NCBI GenBank assembly: GCA_012797975.1 | Contig: JAAZOD010000026.1 | Location: 62,001 to 126,000 of the forward strand | From: Pelolinea sp. | Lineage (GTDB): Bacteria; Chloroflexota; Anaerolineae; Anaerolineales; Anaerolineaceae | Length of the DNA stretch: 64,000 nt | Direction: 5' to 3' | In this document: one piece after another, positions 26,379 to 35,035 of the stretch | Layout: every line of letters begins with the position of its first letter | How positions within the stretch are numbered: position 1 is the stretch's first letter | Position numbers and translations under genes: made by a program | The notes under the pieces: generated by a model | What the model was told of the DNA's origin: nothing | The model's input: the letters and a program-made list of their open reading frames with translations, nothing else | Databases searched by the model: none

Positions 26379-27509
26379 TTATTGTTTTACAGTAGGAAGA
26401 GCTTCAGAGGTAATTGCTCCTTGAGCGATAGATTCTATCTGACCTTCTTCCCTATTTTGGTTATCTTTGAAATATTTCTTCTGAAACCATAATGCCAGAT
26501 TAACCAAACCGATCATCACCGGCACTTCGACTAATGGACCAATCACCCCGGCAAATGCTTCACCAGAATTTATACCGAAAACTGCAACGGCGACTGCGAT
26601 TGCCAATTCAAAATTATTACTTGCTGCAGTAAAGGACAGTGTAACTGTTTTTGAATAATCCACTTTAGCGCGGCGGAGCATCCACATGCTGATGAAGAAC
26701 ATGATTGTGGAATAACTAAGAAGGGGCAAAAGAATGCGAAGTACGTCCAGTGGAATAGTAACGATTGTTTTCCCTTTTAGGCTAAACATTACAACAATTG
26801 TGAACAACAAAGCGATCAAAGTGATCGGACTGATGGCTGGGATGAATTTCTCTTCATACCACTGTTTCCCTTTGATCCGCGTTAATAGCAGGCGACTGAG
26901 AAAGCCGGCAACCAGAGGAGCACCTAAAAAGGAAATCACAGTTTTTGCAATGTCCCAAATCCCCACATCAATTACGCTCCCCCGTAAGCCGAAAATTGGG
27001 GGAAGGATCGTGATAAAAAACCATGCATAGACACTATAAAAGAAAACTTGGAAGATAGAATCAAATGCGACCAGACCGGCACAATATTCTGTATCTCCCT
27101 TCGCAAGTTGATTCCATACGATCACCATGGCGATACAGGGCGCCATACCAATTAGAATTACACCTGTCATATAATCCGGCCTATCTCGCAGCATCAAAGT
27201 TCCCAAGCCGAACATTACAATGGGGGCGATAATCCAGTTCAATAAGAAAGCCATCCAGAAGATTTTCTTGTTTCGAAAAACATCTCCCAGTTTTTCAAAT
27301 TTTACTTTCGCAAAAGGTGGATACATCATTAATATAAGGCCAATCGCAATAGGAATATTCGTTGTTCCCGCCTGGAATTTTGATATGAAGCCTTCCATCC
27401 CAGGAATAAAATATCCCAGGCCGACTCCCAGCGCAATTGCCAGAAAGATCCATAAAGTTAGGAATCGATCGATGAAGGATAATTTTTTTGTTACAGATTT
27501 ATTGGTCAT
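26379..27509 (-). CDS. acr3: Arsenite efflux transporter, ACR3 family
   Basis: Inner-membrane arsenite exporter of the bile/arsenite/riboflavin transporter superfamily. The 376-residue protein has ten hydrophobic helices and ACR3 hallmarks: the loop [33 protein letters not shown] with the conserved functional Cys, and the [17 protein letters not shown] motif near residue 285. ATG 27509 is chosen over 27590 because [19 protein letters not shown] fits the family; it overlaps the arsR 3' end by 11 bases and has GAGAG upstream. There is no arsC reductase next to it. Confidence 0.93.
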   Translation of the reverse strand: MTNKSVTKKLSFIDRFLTLWIFLAIALGVGLGYFIPGMEGFISKFQAGTTNIPIAIGLILMMYPPFAKVKFEKLGDVFRNKKIFWMAFLLNWIIAPIVMFGLGTLMLRDRPDYMTGVILIGMAPCIAMVIVWNQLAKGDTEYCAGLVAFDSIFQVFFYSVYAWFFITILPPIFGLRGSVIDVGIWDIAKTVISFLGAPLVAGFLSRLLLTRIKGKQWYEEKFIPAISPITLIALLFTIVVMFSLKGKTIVTIPLDVLRILLPLLSYSTIMFFISMWMLRRAKVDYSKTVTLSFTAASNNFELAIAVAVAVFGINSGEAFAGVIGPLVEVPVMIGLVNLALWFQKKYFKDNQNREEGQIESIAQGAITSEALPTVKQ

Positions 27510-27852
27510 TGTTTTGCTCTCTCTTCCTTGAAGTGGATATGCAGAGGGGGATTCGCCTATTGAGGATTTCTGGTTGAAGGAAACTTTCAATCTCTTTGGA
27601 AATCCTTTTTACATTTTCCTGATTGATCGAATAATGGATCCAACGCGCATCACGGTTATCGCGCTCAGAGTTGATGAGCCCGGCATCGTGCAATATTCGC
27701 AAATGGTGAGACAGGAGGTTGATAGGTAATTCGGTGATTTGGTTCAGTTCACAATTGCAATAATCCCCATTAATTAGAAGTTGAAAGATTTTTAAACGGT
27801 TTGGATCAGATAGAATTTTAAATAACGTGCTCAGTTCAATTAAGGGTTCCAT
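27499..27852 (-). CDS. arsR: ArsR-family metalloregulator
   Basis: Winged-helix repressor that should release DNA when As(III) binds. The 117-residue protein starts [23 protein letters not shown], has the metal site GDYCNCEL (Cys-x-Cys at the helix 3 position) near residue 33, and the recognition helix [19 protein letters not shown] longer start at 27927 is open but would run through the promoter and operator, so ATG 27852 (AGGAT upstream) is preferred. It forms an arsR-acr3 operon. Confidence 0.92.
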   Translation of the reverse strand: MEPLIELSTLFKILSDPNRLKIFQLLINGDYCNCELNQITELPINLLSHHLRILHDAGLINSERDNRDARWIHYSINQENVKRISKEIESFLQPEILNRRIPLCISTSRKREQNNDQ

Positions 27853-27866
27853 AAAATAATCCTGAC

Positions 27867-27926
27867 ACTTCAATGAAGGTTGAAGTATATCATGGGAGAA
27901 ATTTATGTCAATGTTGATCATGATCA
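27867..27926 (-). promoter_or_regulatory. arsR-acr3 promoter with ArsR operator
   Basis: Minus strand: -35 TTGACA (27906-27911), 16 bp spacer, -10 TATACT (27884-27889). A perfect inverted repeat ACTTCAA-6-TTGAAGT spans 27867-27886 and overlaps the -10 and start site, as expected for an ArsR operator. A 12-bp palindrome TGATCATGATCA (27915-27926) lies just upstream of the -35 and may be a second site. Confidence 0.8.
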
Positions 27927-28135
27927 TTTTTATCGGATTGCGGGATAGTACGTCAGAAAACTAGTATGCTGGTTCTACGTATCTATTAATCTACTTTGAC
28001 ACGACAAATCTCTTATAGAATTATTCGATTATAAATTTAGGGGTTGTTGACATTACATACGATTTATTCTGGATCGGTTTATTCGCAATACTGCTGATTG
28101 TTTATGGAGCTCTCAAAAAACTTATGCACGGACGA

Positions 28136-29674
28136 TTACATCAATAACATTTGTGGTCGGTACTGCAGTGCTTCTGCCAGGTGAATGCTGTTAATCTGCT
28201 CTTCTCCTGCCAGATCAGCAATGCTGCGTGCCAATTTTAGAATGCGATAGTAAGCGCGAGCGGTGAGCTGCATTTGGCGCATGGCAGTTTCCATCAGCTT
28301 TTGTCCGTCCGCATCCAGCGCACAGTATTTTCGCGTATCGGCATTTTTCATATCAGCATTGGCGAAAATTGGATGCATCCGTTCAGCGTTGACATCATGG
28401 AAACGCGTCTGCTGGTGTGCCCTTGCAGTTTCAATCCGTGCACGGATTGCGGAAGAGGTTTCACCCATACGGGATTCACTCAATTTTTGATATTCCACAC
28501 GCGGCACTTGAATGTGAATGTCAATGCGATCCAGTAAAGGCCCTGAAATACGTTTTTGATATTTGGTGATGCTGGAGGGGGAACAGGTGCAGGGTTTGCT
28601 TGCATCTCCATAATATCCGCAGGGGCAGGGATTCATAGCTGCCACCAGTTGGAAATTAGCCGGAAAGGTGAGCGAACCACGCGCGCGGCTGATGGTGACG
28701 ATCTTATCTTCCAGCGGTTGGCGCAGCACTTCCAGCACCTGTTTGCTGAACTCCGGCAGCTCATCCAGAAACAACACACCCCGATGAGCCAGGGAGATCT
28801 CTCCTGGATGCGGCCAGTTGCCACCACCCACCAATCCGGCGTGCGAGATAGTATGGTGCGGGGCGCGGAATGGACGGGTTTGAATAAGCGGTATATCTTT
28901 TGGAAGTAGATCAGCAACCGAGTAAATGCGGGTGACGTCCAGCGCTTCCTGAATGGTCATGGAAGGCAATATAGCCGGCAGAGCACGAGCAAGTAATGTT
29001 TTTCCGGCTCCGGGCGGTCCAATCATGAGGATATTGTGCCCGCCGGCTGCAGCAATTTCCAATGCGCGTTTCACATGTTCCTGCCCTTTGATTTCGCTGA
29101 AATCGGTCAATTCCCAAGCAGGTTGAGTGGCGCTTTTCACGATTTCTTGTAGTTTGATGGAGATTGAACCATTCAATGCTGCACAAAGTTGGGCAAGGTC
29201 ATGCACAGGGATCACCTCCAATCCGGGAATGAGCGCTGCTTCGGCAGCGTCCTCTTCTGGCACCAGAATGCGCTGAAAACCTTTCTCTGCTGCCAAGGCG
29301 GCCATCGGCAATACCCCACGCACATGGCGCACACTGCCATCCAGGGAGAGTTCTCCCACCACCAGTGTATTTTGCAGAATACCCAGCGGTATCTGGTCGG
29401 AAGCTGCCAAAATACCCAGCGCAATCGGCAGATCATACGAAGGCCCTTCTTTGCGCACTGAGGCAGGCGCCAGGTTTACACGCACATGTTTGCGGGGAAA
29501 GAACAGGTTGGAATTCTTGACGGCAGACTGCACCCGTTCGCGGCTCTCTTGCACAGCGGTATCAGGCAGCCCTACGATGATTACCCCCGGTAACCCGTTC
29601 GCCAGGTCCACCTCGACTTCAACGATGACTCCATCCAACCCTAGGACGGCACAGGAAAAGACTCGTGCCAGCAT
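28136..29674 (-). CDS. comM: YifB/ComM-family Mg chelatase-like AAA+ ATPase
   Basis: Helicase-like AAA+ protein; ComM drives branch migration during natural transformation in Vibrio, and the family is widespread. The 512-residue protein has the N-terminal S5-like domain (VEVDLANGLPGVIIVGLPD), the Walker A GPPGAGKTLLARALP near residue 219, the Walker B region HRGVLFLDELPEF, the zinc-like CPCGYYGDASKPCTC loop, and the C-terminal helical part ending ALQYRP. It is a single gene on the minus strand; natural competence cannot be inferred from it alone. Confidence 0.94.
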   Translation of the reverse strand: MLARVFSCAVLGLDGVIVEVEVDLANGLPGVIIVGLPDTAVQESRERVQSAVKNSNLFFPRKHVRVNLAPASVRKEGPSYDLPIALGILAASDQIPLGILQNTLVVGELSLDGSVRHVRGVLPMAALAAEKGFQRILVPEEDAAEAALIPGLEVIPVHDLAQLCAALNGSISIKLQEIVKSATQPAWELTDFSEIKGQEHVKRALEIAAAGGHNILMIGPPGAGKTLLARALPAILPSMTIQEALDVTRIYSVADLLPKDIPLIQTRPFRAPHHTISHAGLVGGGNWPHPGEISLAHRGVLFLDELPEFSKQVLEVLRQPLEDKIVTISRARGSLTFPANFQLVAAMNPCPCGYYGDASKPCTCSPSSITKYQKRISGPLLDRIDIHIQVPRVEYQKLSESRMGETSSAIRARIETARAHQQTRFHDVNAERMHPIFANADMKNADTRKYCALDADGQKLMETAMRQMQLTARAYYRILKLARSIADLAGEEQINSIHLAEALQYRPQMLLM

Positions 29675-29705
29675 GGTTTAAGTGTACCGGAGAACCAATA
29701 AAAAA

Positions 29706-29751
29706 GCCAACGGATTTTTAAAAGGAGAAATATGGAGTTATCGCCGTTGGC
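29706..29751 (-). terminator. Inverted repeat with U-tract upstream of comM
   Basis: GCCAACGG (29706-29713) and CCGTTGGC (29744-29751) are perfect inverted repeats around a 30-base loop. On the minus strand the second arm is followed by TTTTTTATT. It could be the terminator of a lost minus-strand gene or a comM leader attenuator. The long loop makes it weaker than the other terminators here. Confidence 0.4.
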
Positions 29752-29945
29752 TGGTTGCTTTCACCCGTAAAATTCAGTCCGGGGTCATTTTTGATGGGCG
29801 CTCTGTGGTATGAAGCATCGGCGGATTGTTTGATGGTCCAGTGGTCGCTATTGTCGCGGGTTGTATGGCGGCAGCTTATCGCATCTATCTGGGAGGCAAT
29901 GGAATGATCACCGGTTGGAAAAACGTTTTTTCCGAAAGTACTTGA
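29730..29945 (+). pseudogene. Remnant of a LytS-type 5TM receptor domain
   Basis: Read in one frame, the region gives SGVIFDGRSVV, then a TGA at 29811-29813, then SIGGLFDGPVVAIVAGCMAA and AYRIYLGGNGMITG. This is the hallmark core of 5TM-5TMR_LYT sensor domains (typically GVIFDTRSVLLS...GLFFGP...AYRLYLGG). Only about 70 codons survive, with an internal stop, no proper start and no downstream effector domain, so it is a decayed fragment. It ends right at the promoter of the next gene, which suggests the insertion or rearrangement that brought the SBP module destroyed it. Confidence 0.7.
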
Positions 29946-29969
29946 TTATCTCAAGTCTATCTGTATAAT
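29942..29969 (+). promoter_or_regulatory. Promoter of the first membrane/SBP module
   Basis: TTGATT (29942-29947) and TATAAT (29964-29969) are 16 bp apart, giving a start near 29976 and a short leader to the GGGAGG site at 30023. Confidence 0.6.
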
Positions 29970-30032
29970 TTCTCCATATCACCAAAGATAGATTTGGTAC
30001 AGAAAACATCAAATCACTTACTGGGAGGAATG

Positions 30033-31682
30033 ATGGAATCCAAGAAAGCATCGATTTTAAAGCCAATCTTGATCTGTCTTTGCAATTTTAATTTTCTCGG
30101 GATTGGATACTTGCTGATCGGGCAGAAAAGACGCTGGCTGATTGCTTTTGGCGGAACAGTGGCCGTGCTGCTGGCGGCATATTTTGCCAATGCGCCAAAA
30201 AATCCATGGTTGTGGGCAGGAGTTTACGCAACCATTCTGATCGCAATGATGGTAGATCTCTGGTTGCTGTTGAAAAAAGATCCGGCGCTTTGCGACAAGG
30301 TTTTAAAGAACAATATGAACTTGCTGATCATCACGGCTGTCTTGCTGGTTGTTTTATTTGGCGGCGGATTTTATTCCTACCGCTGGATGGCAGAAAAGCT
30401 GTACAGAGAGGGTAGTCTGGCTTACTTGAAGGATGATTTTTACACAGCATTCAAAGATCTTTATTCTGATTCTCACTTATACCGGCTTTCTCTTAATCCC
30501 ACGGTGCTTCAAGCACAACAATTATTGGGTGAGGTAAGCTTGATCATTGACAGCCAAAACAAAGTAAAAGGGGGTGACTTTGTTGCGGCTTCCGATCTGG
30601 TGGCAAAATTTCAGAAACTGTATCCAGATTCCTCAAAATTGGATCAGGTCAAGAATATCGGTATCGATGCTTATATTGGTGCAGCGAAGCAACTAACAGA
30701 AAATGCTGAATTTGAAGCGGCGGTGGGAAAGATTGATGCGCTAAGAGAGTTCCTTCCGCTTCAGGCCGAAGAAAGAAAAGCAGAGATCGATGAAGTGCTG
30801 GCTGCCAACTATTTGGCCTGGGGACAGGATCTGTATACCAAGAAAGAATTTGCCAGTTCCATTGAAAAATTCGAGATTGTGACCAACGATTTCAATACGT
30901 CGGAATCCTATACCGAAGCTTTTTCAGGTGCATCGCTGGCACATTATGATTATGCAACGCAGCTTGCAAGCGAACAGAACTATGATCTGGCCTGGGAGCA
31001 ATACCAATCAATTTTCAATAATTACTCTTCGGGAGCAGAATATAGCAAATCCAAAGCAGAAGTGGCAGATATGCTTCTGGATTGGGGGGGAAGTCTGCTT
31101 GATCAGGATCACTTTATTTTGGCGTTGGAAAAATTCAATTTGGTGGGTGAATATAGTTCTGCGGCTGATCTGCTTTCTGCGGCACAGGAACAGAAAGATG
31201 CAACCATTGTGTTGCTGGCGAATGATAGCGGAGAAGATGGACAGAGCGTTATCAGCGCTGCAACGAATGCGGCATGCAGTGGAGAGTCGGTTACCGATCC
31301 ATCCATTGGAATTCTTGAAGAAGAACCCAAGAAAGCGATGGCGTGTGATTCGTATGCGCTCACTTTACCGGACGAAGTGATTGCGGATAAACCAGGCAAT
31401 CTGGCTTATGTGGTGGAACGGGTGGATGACAGCCGCAGAGTGCAGAGCTGTGACTATGTGACTTCGATCGATCGACGTGTTCTTGAGCGATGGCAGTATT
31501 ATTCTGCGATCACGGTCAAGGAAGTGCTCACCGGTAAAACAGTTTATGAAAAAACGTTTTATGGGCCTTCTCCAGAATCATGTCCCTATGAATACTATTT
31601 TGGGAGCATGACGGAATATTTATATGGAGATTATGTAGATGATGAAAAGATCACCGTTTGGCTTGGTGAGGTATTGCAATGA
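30033..31682 (+). CDS. Four-TM protein with TPR-like repeats and four-Cys outer domain (copy 1)
   Basis: A 549-residue protein of unrecognised family. Four TM helices lie in the first 112 residues. Positive loops GQKRRW and the KKDPALCDKVLKNN stretch lie on the inside, placing the C-terminus outside. A helical region follows with three TPR-like units near residues 257-290, 302-332 and 346-375 (WGQDLYTKKEFASSIEKFE is the clearest). The last 150 residues are a beta-rich domain with KPGNLAYVV and four cysteines conserved in copy 2 (one each in NAACSG, MACDS, QSCDY and ESCPY). Start 30033 follows GGGAGG. It overlaps the SBP gene as ATGA. The function is unknown; partnership with the lipoprotein is inferred from the duplicated pairing. 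Confidence 0.8.
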   Translation: MESKKASILKPILICLCNFNFLGIGYLLIGQKRRWLIAFGGTVAVLLAAYFANAPKNPWLWAGVYATILIAMMVDLWLLLKKDPALCDKVLKNNMNLLIITAVLLVVLFGGGFYSYRWMAEKLYREGSLAYLKDDFYTAFKDLYSDSHLYRLSLNPTVLQAQQLLGEVSLIIDSQNKVKGGDFVAASDLVAKFQKLYPDSSKLDQVKNIGIDAYIGAAKQLTENAEFEAAVGKIDALREFLPLQAEERKAEIDEVLAANYLAWGQDLYTKKEFASSIEKFEIVTNDFNTSESYTEAFSGASLAHYDYATQLASEQNYDLAWEQYQSIFNNYSSGAEYSKSKAEVADMLLDWGGSLLDQDHFILALEKFNLVGEYSSAADLLSAAQEQKDATIVLLANDSGEDGQSVISAATNAACSGESVTDPSIGILEEEPKKAMACDSYALTLPDEVIADKPGNLAYVVERVDDSRRVQSCDYVTSIDRRVLERWQYYSAITVKEVLTGKTVYEKTFYGPSPESCPYEYYFGSMTEYLYGDYVDDEKITVWLGEVLQ

Positions 31683-33406
31683 ATAAGAAAACATTCTTCA
31701 GAAAACTTTCAATATTGATGTTGATGGTCATGATGGCCGGCTGCATCCCCATGAGTAATGCCGGTGTGGATAAAAAAGCTGCGATTGTGGCTGAAAAGGT
31801 GATCGAGGAATCGGAGAAACCCAAAAAAGAACCGAAAGAAAAGAAAACAAAATACAATCTGGCAGAGGAACAGGTTTTGAATCTCAGCATCCGCTGTTAT
31901 AACGATTTGAAACCGAGCAATGCGTATGGTGAATACAATGATGTGGTAACTCTCGTACTGCCGGGCCTGACCAGACAGGATGCAACTTCAACCGAATTTC
32001 TGCCAGTTCTTGCAAAATCATGGGAAGTATCAGATGATCGCATGACATGGACGTTCACAATTCGGGATGATGTACCCTGGGTGACATATAACAGTGCGAC
32101 GCAAGAAGTGGAACAGGTTGCAGGGCTCGATGGCAAACCGGCGTATGTCACAGCGCAGGATATTCAGGCACGCCTCCTGCAGATCCTTGACCCTTTTGCT
32201 TATGCTAATAATTCTTATCTGCTCTATACGATCGCTGGCGCGGAAGATTATTTCACTCTAGCCGGAACAGTTGAGGAAGTGCAAATTGAAGTGCCTTCTT
32301 CTACTGAGCTCGTTGTTCATCTACAAGAACCGGATGCAAGTTTCTTATCTTTGACAGAATTATCCATTTTTTCCGCTTTCCCGTCCTGGTTGGATTCCAG
32401 CGATGCTGCGGTCGATTCTTATTCTTATGGACCGTACGTTGGAACAACACCATTGACAGTTGACCATTCGACCGTCACGCTTGTTCAAAACCCATTCTGG
32501 GTTAAAACGGAAGGCCTGGCAGATCCAATCCTGGATCAGATCAACATCGCTATACAATACGATCAGGATGTGTTGACGGCGTTCAGGGATGGGGAAATTG
32601 ATGCAGTTTCTCTCAATGAGGATGAATATCAAGAGGTATTGGAGGATGACACACTTGCACAATATCTGGTCAATGCTCCGGGAGATTTTGGAATTTACGT
32701 ACTTTTTAATAATACAAATCTGGAACCGATCAACGATGTAGAAGTCAGACACGCCATGGCAAGTGTCATCAACAGGGATACCCTGCTGACCGGTCAAGAA
32801 ATGATCAGCGGAAGTGCATTGCAGGGTTTCATCCCCGATTCGATCCGAGGTGCATCGTTTGAAGGCATTCCCTATAACCCAGAAGTGAGCAGCACTCTGG
32901 ACACTCAATCGAGTGCAGCTTTTGATCTCCTTTACAACAGTTATTCTGTCAACCGTGATATTGCACAAGATCTTTCGGATGTATGGAAAGGGGAATTCGG
33001 CTGGGATTTTTATCCGTTCGCTGAAGAGTATGCCTATTTCCTGGATGACCTGCAAAGGATATACACTCAATTTCCTGGTGTATATTTGCTTACCTTCACA
33101 TTGGAAGCCAATGGACAGGAGAATATGTGGAAATATTTGCGGGATGGGAGCAGCTTTGTCGATATTGTGAAAGGAAATTGGAGCAATGAAGAATTCAATT
33201 CCCTCTATGATCAGGCGCAGATGGAACTGGATGGCGAAAAAAGAGCCGAACTTTATGATCGCATGGAAGAGATACTGGTGAATGAGGATGTGGTGATCAT
33301 TCCACTGCTGTGGAAACAACAGCACTGGCTGATTCGTTCTGATGTGGGGGCGGAGATTCGACCGGTGTTCCAGCAATTGGAAAACTGGGCACGTATCGTT
33401 CCATAG
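31679..33406 (+). CDS. Family-5 solute-binding lipoprotein (copy 1)
   Basis: A 575-residue lipoprotein with lipobox MAGC (Cys near residue 21), a long charged Lys/Glu linker (about 35-60), then an SBP_bac_5 fold as in oligopeptide, dipeptide and nickel binding proteins. Family signs include LPVLAKSWEVSDD, WTFTIRDDVPWV and the C-terminal RMEEILVNEDVVIIPLLW. It should sit on the outer face of the cytoplasmic membrane and bind a ligand, perhaps a peptide. No permease or ATPase gene is near, so it may feed a distant transporter or signal through the four-TM protein encoded directly upstream. The ligand is unknown. Confidence 0.85.
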   Translation: MNKKTFFRKLSILMLMVMMAGCIPMSNAGVDKKAAIVAEKVIEESEKPKKEPKEKKTKYNLAEEQVLNLSIRCYNDLKPSNAYGEYNDVVTLVLPGLTRQDATSTEFLPVLAKSWEVSDDRMTWTFTIRDDVPWVTYNSATQEVEQVAGLDGKPAYVTAQDIQARLLQILDPFAYANNSYLLYTIAGAEDYFTLAGTVEEVQIEVPSSTELVVHLQEPDASFLSLTELSIFSAFPSWLDSSDAAVDSYSYGPYVGTTPLTVDHSTVTLVQNPFWVKTEGLADPILDQINIAIQYDQDVLTAFRDGEIDAVSLNEDEYQEVLEDDTLAQYLVNAPGDFGIYVLFNNTNLEPINDVEVRHAMASVINRDTLLTGQEMISGSALQGFIPDSIRGASFEGIPYNPEVSSTLDTQSSAAFDLLYNSYSVNRDIAQDLSDVWKGEFGWDFYPFAEEYAYFLDDLQRIYTQFPGVYLLTFTLEANGQENMWKYLRDGSSFVDIVKGNWSNEEFNSLYDQAQMELDGEKRAELYDRMEEILVNEDVVIIPLLWKQQHWLIRSDVGAEIRPVFQQLENWARIVP

Positions 33407-33431
33407 TTTTCTAGAACAGTAGTAATGAGAA

Positions 33432-33465
33432 GCCAGAGGTTTTCTAGATTTCAACCTCTGGCTTT
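33432..33465 (+). terminator. Terminator of module copy 1
   Basis: A perfect 10-bp stem GCCAGAGGTT / AACCTCTGGC (33432-33441 with 33453-33462) followed by a T-rich stretch, 25 bases after the SBP stop. A related stem closes copy 2. Confidence 0.8.
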
Positions 33466-33652
33466 AACTTTTCTGTATTTAAGAGGAAAGACGAATTTGC
33501 TATAAATATCGACTTGGCCAAGAGGAAAACAGAGTTCAGGAATCATCGATTTTTAGATGTATGGTTAAAAGTTTTTCTGAAAAGCCAAAAAAAGCAAGAT
33601 TAAAAAGAACAGATTACTTCTTACAAGACATGTTTGTTGCCTTGGAGGGGAA

Positions 33653-35035
33653 ATGAGAATAAACAAAGATTCACCCATAAAACCTTATTTAGTTTGTCTG
33701 TGCAATCTGAATTTTCTTGGTTTAGGTTATTTGCTCATCGGACAGAAGAAAAGGTGGTTTATCGCTTTCGTGGCATCATTATCTATGCTGCTTATTGCTC
33801 ATTTTACCAATGCGCCAACGAGACCCTGGTTATGGATGGGAATTTACTTGGTGTTTTTAATTGGCATGGCGTTGGATATGGGACTCCTTATTAAAAAGAG
33901 TAATTCGGTTCAGGAGAGGATTTTAAAAAAGAGTTTGACCTCTCTGATACTGATCACATTAATGATTGGGATAGTGTTTGGAGGAGGATTCTTTTACTAC
34001 CGAAATGCAGGCGAAATGTTATACCGGCAGGGGGTAATTGCTTATGAAGATGATGATATGCAAACTGCGTTCAAAGATCTGTACTCGGTTTCTACACTGT
34101 ATCGACTTTCTCTTGATGCTTCCGTACTAGAAGCACAAAAAATGATCGATGAAGTTAGTTTGATTACGTCAATAAAAAATCACATTGAAATTGGCGATTT
34201 AACAACTGCTTCTGCGATGATCAAGACATTCAAAATTCTGTATCCCAATTCAACAAAAATAGAGCAAGTCGAAAAAGTGGATTTTGATTCGCGTCTTGAA
34301 TTGGCAATCCAGTCAACAGGATCTGGCGAATACGAGACCGGTCTCCAAAAGATTGCAGACCTCGGAACAGAATACCCCACCCTCTATAAAGAGAGAAAAG
34401 AAGAGATCGACCAAGTATTGGCGACCAATTATTTTGAATGGGGGAGGGACCTGATTGATAATGGTCATTATTTCCTGGCAATAGGGAAATTAAACAAGGT
34501 TATGGAATATAGTAATTCTTCTGAATTACTCGCAAAAGTCCAAGATGAAAAAGAGGCAATCATCCCCTTGATTGCTAAGGATACTGGCGAAGATGGGCAA
34601 AAGATCCTTTCACATGCCACGATAACCGCTTGCGGCGGCTCCTATGTGCTAGACCCAACGATTGGCATTTTAGAGGGTGAACCGAAGAAAGTTAAAGTTT
34701 GTCCTGCTTCCACTGTTTCTGTTCCCCAGGAGTTCATTGCAGAAAAACCCGGAAATTTAACGTATGTGATAAAAAGAAGTGACGGTTCTTCGCTGTTTGG
34801 AAGATGCACGTACTACACCACATTCAAGAATGGCGTGGTAGAAGCTCGACAACTTAACGCTACTGTCAATATCATCGAAGTGCAGACTGGAAGAATTGTT
34901 TTCCAGAAGATATTCTATGGTTCGACCCCCATTTGCCCCGGAACATATCAATTTACAAATTCCCTTCAATTACCGATTTTGGGGGGAAACGTAAGTGATC
35001 AAGAAATTACAGACTGGATCAATGAGGTGCTGTGA
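33653..35035 (+). CDS. Four-TM protein with TPR-like repeat and four-Cys outer domain (copy 2)
   Basis: A 460-residue paralogue of the 30033 protein. The N-terminal block is nearly superimposable (ICLCNFNFLGIGYLLIGQK versus VCLCNLNFLGLGYLLIGQK), again with four TM helices. The outer domain keeps KPGNLTYVI and four cysteines (TACGG, KVCPAS, GRCTYY and PICPG). It is about 90 residues shorter because it has only one TPR-like unit (YFEWGRDLIDNGHYFLAIGK) where copy 1 has three. GGAGGGG precedes the ATG. Its stop overlaps the next ATG as TGATG. Unknown function; same inferred partnership as copy 1. Confidence 0.8.
   Translation: MRINKDSPIKPYLVCLCNLNFLGLGYLLIGQKKRWFIAFVASLSMLLIAHFTNAPTRPWLWMGIYLVFLIGMALDMGLLIKKSNSVQERILKKSLTSLILITLMIGIVFGGGFFYYRNAGEMLYRQGVIAYEDDDMQTAFKDLYSVSTLYRLSLDASVLEAQKMIDEVSLITSIKNHIEIGDLTTASAMIKTFKILYPNSTKIEQVEKVDFDSRLELAIQSTGSGEYETGLQKIADLGTEYPTLYKERKEEIDQVLATNYFEWGRDLIDNGHYFLAIGKLNKVMEYSNSSELLAKVQDEKEAIIPLIAKDTGEDGQKILSHATITACGGSYVLDPTIGILEGEPKKVKVCPASTVSVPQEFIAEKPGNLTYVIKRSDGSSLFGRCTYYTTFKNGVVEARQLNATVNIIEVQTGRIVFQKIFYGSTPICPGTYQFTNSLQLPILGGNVSDQEITDWINEVL

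Noticed and set aside
28040-28146. Open plus-strand frame ending at about 28146 that reads like a small TM peptide (FAILLIVYGALKKLMHGRLHQ).
   Set aside because: It has no ATG, GTG or TTG start and no ribosome binding site, and it runs into the comM 3' end. About 40 open codons are easily chance.
29732-29770. A 12-codon ORF (MELSPLAGCFHP) behind AAAGGAG, possible leader peptide.
   Set aside because: It overlaps the sensor remnant in another frame, has no regulatory codon run, and is separated from the next gene by its promoter.
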